Assembly (NCBI GenBank): GCA_018266075.1
Contig: JAFEBB010000049.1
Span: 1-58,114, forward strand
Direction: 5' to 3'
Length of the DNA: 58,114 nt
Origin: Deltaproteobacteria bacterium
GTDB taxonomy: Bacteria; Myxococcota; Myxococcia; Myxococcales; SZAS-1
The position numbers and the translations under genes were made by a program. Positions within the stretch are counted from its first letter, which is position 1. Every line of letters starts with the position of its first letter. Below are positions 1 to 7,795 of this stretch, one piece after another. The notes under the pieces are model-generated. The model searched no databases. It was not told where the DNA came from and saw only the letters and a program-made list of their open reading frames with translations.

Positions 1-175
1 TGCTCGTGCCCGTGGACGTGCTGCCCGCGGTGCTCGTGGTCGACGTGCTTCCGTTGGCCGCCGTCGTCCCGGTGCTTCCGGCGGTCGTGTTTCCCTTGGG
101 CGAGCTGCCGCCGCAGCCCACGAGGGCCAGCGATGCGACGCAGCCCACCACCGCCGCGAATCGTCCGATCGTCAT
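1..175 (-). CDS. Lipoprotein, N-terminal part (runs off window)
   Basis: The first 58 codons of a minus-strand gene are present; the rest lies beyond the left edge. The product starts MTIGRFAAVVG, has a hydrophobic signal sequence and a lipobox LVGC at about residues 18-21, and then becomes a Ser/Thr/Gly/Ala linker (repeated STSTGT-like units). This is the same design as the other lipoproteins in the window at 15 kb, 47.5 kb and 52 kb, so it is probably an outer-membrane or surface lipoprotein with a globular domain that cannot be seen here. The function is unknown. The low-complexity linker after the lipobox is directly visible. Confidence 0.75.
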   Translation of the reverse strand, partial: MTIGRFAAVVGCVASLALVGCGGSSPKGNTTAGSTGTTAANGSTSTTSTAGSTSTGTS

Positions 176-257
176 GAAATCCCCTCTGCGCAGGCAGCCC
201 CGCTGCCGAGGCGCTCGGCACGTCCGCCCGAATTGTCTGGACCCCTACCCCGCGTGA

Positions 258-272
258 AGCGTTCGAAACGCT
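258..272. repeat. Short perfect inverted repeat between two minus-strand genes
   Basis: AGCGTT CGA AACGCT: 6-bp arms with a 3-nt loop, located after the exonuclease gene and 83 bp upstream of the lipoprotein start. It could be a short operator or a weak terminator. No T-run follows on the minus strand, so an operator is as likely. Confidence 0.35.
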
Positions 273-327
273 ATTCCAGCCGCAGCGCCAATGTCCACGC
301 TGTTGTCCGCTATGACCCAAAGAACTT

Positions 328-1203
328 CTAGGGTGCCCAACGCTTCGGTCGCGAGCGGGCGGTGGTGAGCTCGAGCTTGTCGCAGAACTTCTCGAAGCGC
401 GCGCGCGGCACGCCGCCGAACTCGAGGTCCGCGAGCTTCTCCTTCAGTGGCACGTCGGTCACCAGGGTGGCCAGCGTGCGATAGAGGAGCGCTTCTTTGC
501 GATTCGCGCGCAGCGTCTCGGCGAGCGCGTCGGCGCCGCGGGGCTTCACCTTCCACTTGGTCACGTCGTCGGGGATGGACTCGAGCTTGCCGTACGCGCC
601 GAGCAGCGCGCTCGCGCCCTTGGCGCCGTATCCCTTGAGCCCGGGGATGCCGTCGGCGTCGTCACCCACCAGCGCCAGGTAGTCCGGGACGCTCTCCGGC
701 GCGATGCCCCACTCCGCACGAAGCACGGCCTCGTCGATGAGCTTCTCGTGCATGCGGTTCACCATCACCACCTTCTTACCCGAGAGGCACTGGCGCAGGT
801 CCTTGTCGGGGCTGAGCAGCCGCACCTGCTGCACCTTCGGCGCGAAGCGAGTAGCCGCGGTGGCGAGCGCGTCATCGGCTTCCCACTTGTCCATGCGCCA
901 GACGACGAGCCCCAGCGCCGCGGCCGCTTCCTCCGCGAGGTCGAATTGCTCGAGCAGCTCCTCGGGCACGCCCTCGTCGGACTTGTAGCCGTCGAAGAGA
1001 TCGTTGCGAAAGCTTCGAATCGGGTTGTCGAACGCGACGGCCGCGTGGGTGACGTCCTCGGCCTCCTCGTGCAGCAAGAAGAGCAACGAGGAGACCAGGC
1101 CCGCGGTCGCCTTCACGTTCTTCCCGCGGGTGATGTGGTCGGGCCGCTTGGAGAAGTGGGCGCGGAAGAGCTCGTACGTGCCGTCGATGAGGTGGAGGCG
1201 CAT
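328..1203 (-). CDS. Stand-alone 5'-3' exonuclease (Pol I N-terminal/FEN-type)
   Basis: This 291-residue protein matches the 5' nuclease domain that bacteria usually carry fused to DNA polymerase I, here without a polymerase. Visible metal-site elements are the N-terminal LIDGTYELFRAHF (Asp7), EADDALAT near residue 108, LSPDKDLRQCL and LVGDDADGIPGLKGYG, the last being the helix-3-turn-helix DNA-binding element. The expected activity is structure-dependent 5' flap and 5'-3' exonuclease, for example Okazaki RNA removal or repair. The full family length is present. The gene is single, with the lipoprotein downstream on the same strand and the globin divergent upstream. Whether the genome also has a full-length Pol I cannot be seen. 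Confidence 0.88.
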   Translation of the reverse strand: MRLHLIDGTYELFRAHFSKRPDHITRGKNVKATAGLVSSLLFLLHEEAEDVTHAAVAFDNPIRSFRNDLFDGYKSDEGVPEELLEQFDLAEEAAAALGLVVWRMDKWEADDALATAATRFAPKVQQVRLLSPDKDLRQCLSGKKVVMVNRMHEKLIDEAVLRAEWGIAPESVPDYLALVGDDADGIPGLKGYGAKGASALLGAYGKLESIPDDVTKWKVKPRGADALAETLRANRKEALLYRTLATLVTDVPLKEKLADLEFGGVPRARFEKFCDKLELTTARSRPKRWAP

Positions 1204-1254
1204 CGGCCGACTCTACCTTGCACAAGCGGCGCGACCGCGGCAGGAATGCGGGCG

Positions 1255-1653
1255 ATGGATCCCAGCACCACGCCCTTCTCTCTGCTCGGCGGCGAGGCGG
1301 CCGTCATGGCCCTCGCCGAAGATTTTTACGAGGTGATGTTCCGCGACGAGCCCGCGCTCGCCGGCCTGCACCGCCGCGATCCCGACGGCCGCGTCGCCAA
1401 GGTCTCGCGCGAGCGCTTCGGGCTCTTCCTGGTGGGCTGGCTGGGCGGGCCGCAGCACTACATGGAGAAGCACGGCCATCCGCGGCTGCGCATGCGGCAC
1501 GGGCAGGTGGCGGTGGACGTGGCGATGCGCGACGCCTGGCTGCGCTGCATGCAGAAGGCGCTCGATCAGCGCGGCGTCACGGGCGAGGTGCGCGGCTTCC
1601 TGGACCAGCGCTTCGCCGAGGTGGCGGACTTTCTGCGCAACGTCGAAGGCTGA
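1255..1653 (+). CDS. Group II truncated haemoglobin-like protein
   Basis: A 132-residue 2-over-2 globin. Family positions that can be read are Tyr B10 in DFYEVMF, the proximal His in LRMRHGQV, and a Trp at the G8 region in RDAWLRCM, which together indicate the group II (GlbO) class. Such proteins bind O2 or NO at haem and are usually cytosolic. I chose ATG 1255 because AGGA ends 9 nt upstream; ATG 1246 is in frame but sits directly on that ribosome site. The gene ends 1 bp before the convergent aat stop. Confidence 0.85.
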   Translation: MDPSTTPFSLLGGEAAVMALAEDFYEVMFRDEPALAGLHRRDPDGRVAKVSRERFGLFLVGWLGGPQHYMEKHGHPRLRMRHGQVAVDVAMRDAWLRCMQKALDQRGVTGEVRGFLDQRFAEVADFLRNVEG

Positions 1654-1654
1654 C

Positions 1655-2332
1655 TCAGGTCCACGAGCCGCGGCGGGTGGGCGCGGCCGCGAGCTCCTCC
1701 GCGAGCACCTTCAAGTAGCGCGCGCGGGGCCACTCCTCGGCGCCGAGGGCCTCGGTGTGCGGATTGAGCACCTGACAATCGATATATCTGAATCCAAAGC
1801 CGCGGACCTTCTCGACCAGGCCCACGGTGGCGATCTTCGACGCGTCGCTGGCGCGGGAGAACATGCTCTCGCCGAAGAACATGCGCCCCAGCGACACGCC
1901 GTAGAGCCCGCCCACCAGCTCGCCCCCGAGGTAGGTCTCCACCGAGTGCGCGTAGCCCTGGCGGTGCAGCTGGACGTACGCGGCCTCCATCTCGTCGGTG
2001 ATCCACGTGCCGGACTGTCCGGGCCGATAGGCGGCCTTGCAGCCCGCGATCACCTCGGCGAAGCGGGTGTCGAAGCAGAGCTCATACACCTTCTTGTTCA
2101 TGACCTTCTTGAGCGTGCGGCCCACGTGGAGCTTGTCCACGGCGAGCACCGCGCGCGGATCCGGCGAGTGCCAGAGGATGGGCTGGTCTTCGTCGTACCA
2201 GGGGAAGATCCCCTGCGAGTAGGCGAGCAGCAGGCGCTCGGGACGCAGGTCGCCGCCGACGGCGAGCAGGCCATTCACCGCCTCGGTCGGCGGGGGGAAC
2301 ACCAGCTCCTTGGTGAGGCGATAGATCGGCAC
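1655..2332 (-). CDS. aat: Leucyl/phenylalanyl-tRNA-protein transferase
   Basis: Transfers Leu or Phe from charged tRNA to N-terminal Lys/Arg of proteins, creating N-end-rule degradation signals recognised by ClpS. Family signatures are GLLAVGGDL near the start, YSQGIFPW, WHSPDPRAVL, and the segment SVETYLGGELVGGLYGVSLG leading into MFFGESMFS. The 225-residue length fits the family. I chose GTG 2332 because the family begins right before IYRLTKEL; the frame is open upstream to 2419 but that extension is basic and not family-like. No strong ribosome site is seen. The upstream region is shared with the divergent methyltransferase and contains the 80-bp palindrome. Confidence 0.92.
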   Translation of the reverse strand: MPIYRLTKELVFPPPTEAVNGLLAVGGDLRPERLLLAYSQGIFPWYDEDQPILWHSPDPRAVLAVDKLHVGRTLKKVMNKKVYELCFDTRFAEVIAGCKAAYRPGQSGTWITDEMEAAYVQLHRQGYAHSVETYLGGELVGGLYGVSLGRMFFGESMFSRASDASKIATVGLVEKVRGFGFRYIDCQVLNPHTEALGAEEWPRARYLKVLAEELAAAPTRRGSWT

Positions 2333-2422
2333 GGGACGCACGCTAGAACGCAGGGGCCGTCGCGTGAAGCGCCGGCAAGGCCGGAACGCGAAGTTTCCCC
2401 GCTGCACCCGGACGCTCACTTG

Positions 2423-2502
2423 CTTGGGAAACGGTGACGGTGATCGGTTCTCGGGGATCGGCGCCGATCACCGCACGCCGATCACCTGTACCGTTCCCCA
2501 AG
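2423..2502. repeat. 80-bp imperfect palindrome in a divergent intergenic region
   Basis: Outer arms of 25 bp (2423-2447 and 2478-2502) pair with 21 of 25 positions. A perfect 14-bp palindrome, GATCGGCGCCGATC (2456-2469), sits at exactly the same dyad centre, so this is one symmetric element. The right half, read on the minus strand, contains GGTGATCGG twice at 14-bp spacing and matches a second location at 27690-27728 in 36 of 39 positions. It lies between the divergent starts of aat and the methyltransferase gene. It could be a regulator binding site or a REP/MITE-like mobile repeat; sequence alone does not decide. Confidence 0.85.
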
Positions 2503-2587
2503 TACGCGCGCGTCGGAGTCACTGCGGGAAACGTCGCACCCGGGCCACTTGCGCTACATAAGCTCCCACGCGCGGACCGGAGCCCTC

Positions 2588-3304
2588 GTGAAGCTCGACC
2601 ACATCCACGTTGTGATGCTCAGGACCCAGCTCCCCGCCAACCTCGGCGCCGCCGCACGCGCGATGAAGAACTTCGGCCTCTCGCGCCTCACCCTGGTGGC
2701 GCCACGCACCTCGGATCTGCCCGCAGCGCGCGCCGTCGCCGTCCACGCCGAGGACATCATCGATCGCGCGCGCATCGTCGCGAGCCTCGCCGACGCGCTC
2801 GCCGACGCCCGCTGGATCGTGGGCACCACCAACCGCCCCATCGCTGGCCAGCGCCAGCTCGCGCCGCCTGCGTTCGCCGAGGAAGCCGCCGCGCGCAGCC
2901 ACGAAGGCGAGGTCGCGCTCCTCTTCGGCGACGAGCAGAGCGGCCTCTCCAACGCCGATCTCCTCGCCTGCCACGACGCCTCGACCATCCCCACCGAGAA
3001 GGAGCAGCCCTCGCTCAACCTCGCCCAGGCCGTCGTGGTGTACGCCAACGCGCTCTTTGGCCACGCGGCCGCGCCGCCGCCGCCGGAGCGCGAAGCGCGC
3101 GCCACCGAGAAGTCGCTGAGCGAGGTGGAGCGGGCGTTGCGCGACCTGCTCCATGCCTCGAAGTTTCCGGATCCGGATCGGCCGGGGCACGGCGTGGCCA
3201 AGCTGTCGCAGACACTCCGGCGGAGCGGCCTGACGGACGCCGAAGCGCGGCTCTGGCAAGCGGCCCTTCGGCAGGTGGAGCAGCGGCTGATCCGCAAATC
3301 CTGA
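2588..3304 (+). CDS. SpoU/TrmH-superfamily RNA methyltransferase, TrmJ-like
   Basis: A 238-residue SPOUT methyltransferase of the TrmJ type (2'-O-methylation of tRNA position 32 in characterised members). Family motifs are HVVMLRTQLPANLGAAARAMKNFG at the N-terminus (the N of PANLG is the motif 1 residue), VALLFGDEQSGLSN (motif 2, SAM knot) and SLNLAQAVVVYANAL (motif 3). The C-terminal third is helical, as in TrmJ. I chose GTG 2588 because GGAG lies 5 nt upstream; ATG 2549 would add 13 residues not typical of the family. The exact tRNA target is inference. Confidence 0.85.
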   Translation: MKLDHIHVVMLRTQLPANLGAAARAMKNFGLSRLTLVAPRTSDLPAARAVAVHAEDIIDRARIVASLADALADARWIVGTTNRPIAGQRQLAPPAFAEEAAARSHEGEVALLFGDEQSGLSNADLLACHDASTIPTEKEQPSLNLAQAVVVYANALFGHAAAPPPPEREARATEKSLSEVERALRDLLHASKFPDPDRPGHGVAKLSQTLRRSGLTDAEARLWQAALRQVEQRLIRKS

Positions 3305-3358
3305 GTCGAGGGGCTGGAAGCGACCCTTCAGGATGACCTGCGTGTCCGTGGCCGTTCC

Positions 3359-4384
3359 ATGACAGTCGTCAAAGACAATCACGTTGACATGTACGTCCAC
3401 AGCTTGGGCCACTTTCACCCGGAGACGGTGCTCGACAACCGCTTCCTCGAGTCCCTCGACATCGGGACCGACGACGCTTGGATCACCGAGCGCGTGGGCA
3501 TTCGCACGCGCCACACCGTCTTGCCGCTGGACTACATCCGCAGCACGCGCAACGCCGACCCGCGCGCCGCCCTCGAGGCCGCCACGCTCTCCAACGCGGA
3601 GACCGGCGCCCGCGCCGCACGCCTGGCGCTCGAGCGCGCGGGGCTGAAGCCCTCCGACATCGGCATGGTGGTGGCGGGCGGCTGCTCGCCCGACGAGTGC
3701 ATCCCCGCCGAGGCCAACCGCATCGCCGAGAAGCTGGGCGTCGACGCGCCCTCGTTCGATCTCTCGGCCGCCTGCAGCTCCTTCGGCGCGCAGCTGCACT
3801 TCCTCACCGGCATGCGGCCCGAGCGGCTGCCCGAGTTCGTGCTGGTGGTGAACCCCGAGAACTCCACGCGCGTGGTCGACTATCGCGATCGCTCGAGCTG
3901 CGTGCTCTGGGGCGACGGCACCAGCGCCGCCATCCTCTCCCCGCGCACGCCCGGCCGCTTCCGAATCGCCGAGACGCTCCTCGGCGGCGATCCCGCCGGT
4001 GCCGACAAGGTCAAAGTCCCGCGCATGGGCCACTTCTGGCAGCAGGGCGCGGCGGTGCAGACCTTCGCCATCAAGCGCGCGAGCGAGACCTTCAGCGAGC
4101 TGCGGAAGCGCTGGCTGGCGGCGAAGCCGGACCGCAAGCCGGACGGCCTCACGCTCATCGGCCACCAGGCCAATCTGCGGATGCTCGAGGCGGTGGCACG
4201 GCGCTGCGAGGTCGCGCCGGAGCGTCACATCTACAATGTTGATCGCCGCGGCAACACCGGCGCGAGCGGCGCGCCCTCGGTGCTCAGCGAGAAGTGGGAC
4301 GACCCGAACCTGCCCAGCGACATCGCGCTCTGCGTGGTCGGCTCCGGGCTGACCTGGGCCGGCGTGCTCCTCGAGCGCACCTAG
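3359..4384 (+). CDS. 3-oxoacyl-ACP synthase III (FabH)-like thiolase-fold enzyme
   Basis: A 341-residue KAS III-type protein. The Cys-His-Asn catalytic set is intact: LSAACSSFGAQ holds the nucleophilic Cys, IGHQANLRML the His and RRGNTGASGAPSVL the Asn. The N-terminal half contains the usual AWITERVGIRTRH segment. It would condense an acyl-CoA primer with an acyl-ACP, or perform a related acyl transfer. No other fatty-acid gene is adjacent, so it may be a specialised KAS III rather than the housekeeping FabH. ATG 3389 is an alternative start. It ends 9 bp from the convergent ATPase gene. Confidence 0.85.
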   Translation: MTVVKDNHVDMYVHSLGHFHPETVLDNRFLESLDIGTDDAWITERVGIRTRHTVLPLDYIRSTRNADPRAALEAATLSNAETGARAARLALERAGLKPSDIGMVVAGGCSPDECIPAEANRIAEKLGVDAPSFDLSAACSSFGAQLHFLTGMRPERLPEFVLVVNPENSTRVVDYRDRSSCVLWGDGTSAAILSPRTPGRFRIAETLLGGDPAGADKVKVPRMGHFWQQGAAVQTFAIKRASETFSELRKRWLAAKPDRKPDGLTLIGHQANLRMLEAVARRCEVAPERHIYNVDRRGNTGASGAPSVLSEKWDDPNLPSDIALCVVGSGLTWAGVLLERT

Positions 4385-4393
4385 CCACCGCAG

Positions 4394-6139
4394 TTAGGCC
4401 TTCTCACCTTCCGTGCTCCACGGGCCGCGGAAGCCCGCGCGCGTGAGGATCTGCGCGAAGTCCTTCTTGAGCGGCGAGCGATCGTAGGCCTCCTGCGGCT
4501 CGACGATTCCCGCCTTCACCAGATCCAGCATCGAGTCGGAGATGCTCTGCATGCCCAGGCCGCGGCCGGTCTGCATGGCGCTGTTGATCTGGAAGGTCTT
4601 CCCCTCGCGGATGAGGTTGGCGATGGCGCTGGTGACGATGAGGATCTCCAGCGCAGCCACGCGCCCGCCGCCCTTCTTCTTGAGCAGCGTCTGCGCGACC
4701 ACCCCCTTGAGCGACTCGCTGAGCATGGTGCGGATCTGGCTCTGACGGTCGGCCGGGAACTGGTCGATGATGCGGTCGATGGTCGAGGCCGCAGTGTTGG
4801 TGTGCAGCGTGCCGAAGACGAGGTGGCCGGTCTCCGCGGTCTCGATGGCGATGGCCACGGTCTCGAGATCTCGCATCTCGCCCACGAGCACGATGTCCGG
4901 GTCCTCGCGCAGGGCGGCGCGGAGCGCGCTCTTGAAGCTCTTGGTGCTCTTGCCCACCTCGCGCTGGTTCACCAGGCAGCCCTTGTCGGGATGCACGAAC
5001 TCGACGGGATCCTCGATGGTGATGATGTGGTCGCTGCGATGGGTGTTGATGGAATCGATCATCGCCGCGAGCGTGGTGCTCTTGCCGCTGCCCGTGGGCC
5101 CGGTGACGACCACCAGCCCCTTCTCGAGCTCGCACAGATCCATCACCGCCTTGGGCAAGCGGAGCTGCTCGGCGGTGAGGATCTTCGTCGGAATCTGCCG
5201 GAACACGGCGCCCACGCCCGCGAGATCGCGGAAGACGTTGCAGCGGAAGCGCGCCTGGCCCGGGAGCTCGTAGGCGAAGTCGGTGTCGTTGGTGGCGTCG
5301 AACTCCTCGCGGTTCTCGGCCGGCATGATGGCGCGCACGATCTGCTGGAGCTGGTTCGGCTCGAGCGCCAGGCGGCCCTTGATCGACCGGATCTCGCCGT
5401 CGACGCGCAGCATGGGCTCCTTGCCGCTCTTGAGGTGCAGGTCCGACGCCTTGGCGTTGACCATCAGCTGGAAGAGCTCCTCCATCGGCGCCACATCGTC
5501 GCCGCCGCCAAAGTCCGCGGGAGAGACGCTCGAGCGCGGCATCGGCGCCGGGCGCGCGGCGGGCATGGGCAGGGGCGCTGCGCGTGGAGCTGGGGCGGCG
5601 GGCGCAGGAACGGCGGCGGAGATGGCGGGCACGGGTGCAGCGGGCGGCGTGGAAGAGAAGATGGAGAAGCCGTCGTCGTCATCGCCGAACGCGGGCGCGG
5701 CCGGTGCTGCGGGCGCGGGCGTCGGAGGGAGCGGCGGTGCGGCGGGCGTGGCGAAGGGATCGCCACCGGTCTCGTCGAAGGTCTGGGCCCGGTTGTCGAG
5801 CATGTCGTAGCTCGCCCCGGTGGTCTCGGCTTCGGGCGGCGCGAGCTCCACGCGCGCGTCGAGACCGCCGCCATCGGCCTGGGTGACGTTGATGCGCATC
5901 GCGCCGATCGGGCTCGCGTAGCGGAAATCGGCGGGCGTGCCGGGCAAGAGGCCGTGGTGGAAGCCGTTGCCGAGCACCTCGGCGAGCAGGGCCTGGATCT
6001 GGTCGCTCGTGGCGGGCTTGTTGGAGACCGTCTTCGGCGTGCCGGCGATGAGCACGGACACGTTCGCGCCGGTCTTGAAGACGAGCGCCTCGGCCTTCTG
6101 CTTCTGCATGGCCTCCAGGTAGCGATCCAGGAGCGGCAC
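4394..6139 (-). CDS. PilT-type ATPase with N-terminal extension
   Basis: A 581-residue protein. The C-terminal ~350 residues are a complete PilT: MEELFQLMVNAKASDLHL start, Walker A GPTGSGKSTT, Walker B DPDIVLVGEMRD, His box TAETGHLVFGTLHT and the retraction motif AIANLIREGKT (AIRNLIRE-like). These ATPases power type IV pilus retraction or twitching. Ahead of it are about 125 residues of a separate small domain (starting PLLDRYLEAMQKQKAEAL) and an Ala/Pro-rich linker of roughly 100 residues. I chose GTG 6139 because GAGGTGG lies just upstream; the frame continues further but runs antisense-like across the PilZ gene. Co-directional with PilZ. Confidence 0.85.
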   Translation of the reverse strand: MPLLDRYLEAMQKQKAEALVFKTGANVSVLIAGTPKTVSNKPATSDQIQALLAEVLGNGFHHGLLPGTPADFRYASPIGAMRINVTQADGGGLDARVELAPPEAETTGASYDMLDNRAQTFDETGGDPFATPAAPPLPPTPAPAAPAAPAFGDDDDGFSIFSSTPPAAPVPAISAAVPAPAAPAPRAAPLPMPAARPAPMPRSSVSPADFGGGDDVAPMEELFQLMVNAKASDLHLKSGKEPMLRVDGEIRSIKGRLALEPNQLQQIVRAIMPAENREEFDATNDTDFAYELPGQARFRCNVFRDLAGVGAVFRQIPTKILTAEQLRLPKAVMDLCELEKGLVVVTGPTGSGKSTTLAAMIDSINTHRSDHIITIEDPVEFVHPDKGCLVNQREVGKSTKSFKSALRAALREDPDIVLVGEMRDLETVAIAIETAETGHLVFGTLHTNTAASTIDRIIDQFPADRQSQIRTMLSESLKGVVAQTLLKKKGGGRVAALEILIVTSAIANLIREGKTFQINSAMQTGRGLGMQSISDSMLDLVKAGIVEPQEAYDRSPLKKDFAQILTRAGFRGPWSTEGEKA

Positions 6140-6282
6140 GCGACCACCTCGCACGATGAGTCGCAATGCTTTCGGATCCGCCGCCAACCAGCAAGGACCA
6201 ACGGGCCTGCCGCTGGGCGCCCTCGACCGGGCACCAGCCACCCACCCGCGGCCGAAGATGGATCCGGATCCGGATCTGCGAT

Positions 6283-6609
6283 TTAGGCGTCGCTGGGCGC
6301 GCCGGCCGCGAGGTACTTGCGGATCCGCTCGACCGCCGCGGCGTTGATTCGCAAGAACCGCACGCCGATGCCCGCGCCATCGCCGACGCTCTGGCGGTAC
6401 AGCACCTCGCACGTGGCGTGGATCTCCGTGCCCTCGAGCCGGAACTCGAGCTCGGTGCGCGCACCCACCGCCAGGTTGCGACCCGCAAAGAACAACCCAC
6501 CCGTGGACAGGTTGTGCACCGTGCCCTTGTGGTAACCGCGCGAGCCCAGAACCCGGCCGGAGATGGCGCAGTCCACCCGGGCGTTCTTGCGCGACTTGCG
6601 GCCAGTCAT
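6283..6609 (-). CDS. PilZ-domain protein (putative c-di-GMP receptor)
   Basis: A 108-residue single-domain protein. The c-di-GMP signature is present as RKNAR (RxxxR) near the N-terminus and NLSTGG (N/DxSxxG) about 25 residues later, followed by the beta-barrel segments GARTELEFRL and ATCEVLYR and a terminal helix. It probably binds c-di-GMP and adjusts motility or surface traits. It precedes the PilT-type gene by about 140 bp on the same strand. ATG 6609 was chosen; a TTG at 6618 is possible. Confidence 0.85.
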   Translation of the reverse strand: MTGRKSRKNARVDCAISGRVLGSRGYHKGTVHNLSTGGLFFAGRNLAVGARTELEFRLEGTEIHATCEVLYRQSVGDGAGIGVRFLRINAAAVERIRKYLAAGAPSDA

Positions 6610-6655
6610 GCTGGACAAGTACTGCCTCAGCGGCGCCGGCGCAAGGCGAGGTCCG

Positions 6656-7720
6656 TCAACTCATGACGACGACGAGGTACGCCAGGCAGGCCATGAACGG
6701 CACGAGCTTGAAGCTGCGCTCGCGCATCATCTTGGCCCAGTCCTCGCGCTTGAGCTGGATGGCGCGCATCATCAAGACGCTCAGCAAGAGGTTCACGCCG
6801 ATGGTGCCGTAGGTGGCGATCATCACCTTGTCAGCGATGGTGAGGTAGCCCGCCGGCGGGAGCTGCGAGCCAATCGACATGTGGAACATCACGCTGGCGA
6901 TGAGCATCGCGGTGTTCATGCCCATGCGCGAGTCGAGCTTCTCCAGCGTCACCAGCAGCGACACCATGGAGATGAGCAGGAAGCACAGCACCGGCAAGAA
7001 GGTCTTGAGGCTGGAGATGAAGAGCAGCCGGCCGATCTCGATCTTGTAGACGTACTGCGAGTAGCTCTCGCCGTAGACCGCGTAGTTGTGGTCCACCACG
7101 CTGGCGTCGTAGCCCTTCAAGTCCCAGCCCACGAAGTTCACCGCGGGGTCGATGCCGCTCTGCTTGGTGTCGACCTCGTAGACGACCTCCTTCTTCGAGC
7201 GGCTGGAGTTCTCCAGGATGATGGGCAGGTCGTGCGTGTCCCAGGGGTAGCGGCGCATGTCGACGTTGGTCATCAAGTTCGCCTGGATCCGGTAGAACTT
7301 CTCGGTCTCGGTATCGATGATCTTGTCGACGCTCGCGGCGCGCCCGTTCATGAACTCGAACTTCTGCTCGCCCAGCGGCCGCCCGTCGATGCTGGTGAGG
7401 TCGAGGTAGAAGTCCACGGTGTAGGTGCCCGTCGCGACTTCAAACTTGCCGATGTTGAGCACGTAGGTGCCCACCTTCACGCGCACCGGGTTGGGCGGCG
7501 CGTCGTCGCCCTTCGCGTCCTCCTTGGCGTCGCCGCCCTTGTCGTCCGCCTTGGCCTCGGGCTTCGCCGCCTCGGCCTTTGCCGGCTCGGGCTTGGCGGG
7601 CTCGGGCTTCTTGGCGTCGGCTGCGGCCACGCGCTTCACGGCCTTGTCCTTCAAGGTCGAGCTGGCGTGCGCGGAGGGAAGCAGCGCGAACAGCGCGAAC
7701 ACCACCATCATCAAACGCAT
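6656..7720 (-). CDS. Pentameric ligand-gated ion channel homologue (Cys-loop superfamily)
   Basis: A 354-residue exported membrane protein. It has a signal peptide (MRLMMVVFALFALLPSAHAS), then a charged Lys/Pro/Glu/Ala linker with KPEPAK repeats (about residues 38-75), then a beta-rich ligand domain. The hallmark loop of the superfamily is recognisable as MRRYPWDTHDLPIILENS (about 155-172). Four membrane spans follow at about 232-258 (with FLPVL), 264-283, 297-318 and 338-353, the usual M1-M4 order. As in bacterial GLIC/ELIC the disulphide Cys-loop is absent. Ligand and ion selectivity cannot be read. It is the last gene of a minus-strand group after the TPR protein, 75 bp away. Confidence 0.82.
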   Translation of the reverse strand: MRLMMVVFALFALLPSAHASSTLKDKAVKRVAAADAKKPEPAKPEPAKAEAAKPEAKADDKGGDAKEDAKGDDAPPNPVRVKVGTYVLNIGKFEVATGTYTVDFYLDLTSIDGRPLGEQKFEFMNGRAASVDKIIDTETEKFYRIQANLMTNVDMRRYPWDTHDLPIILENSSRSKKEVVYEVDTKQSGIDPAVNFVGWDLKGYDASVVDHNYAVYGESYSQYVYKIEIGRLLFISSLKTFLPVLCFLLISMVSLLVTLEKLDSRMGMNTAMLIASVMFHMSIGSQLPPAGYLTIADKVMIATYGTIGVNLLLSVLMMRAIQLKREDWAKMMRERSFKLVPFMACLAYLVVVMS

Positions 7721-7795
7721 GAAAGCCCCGGGTTGATAGCGAGGGCACGATGCCATGCCGCCCGCCGCGCGCGAAGGCAGATGACCCGAGAAGGG

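Noticed and set aside
6256-6277. Tandem GGATCC-like repeats near the end of the PilZ gene
   Set aside because: Only about three short units with no dyad of useful length; similar GATCCG runs appear in coding DNA elsewhere in the window.
4394-6412. A longer PilT-type protein starting at 6412
   Set aside because: The extra N-terminus overlaps the PilZ coding region in another frame and has non-family, Arg-rich composition.
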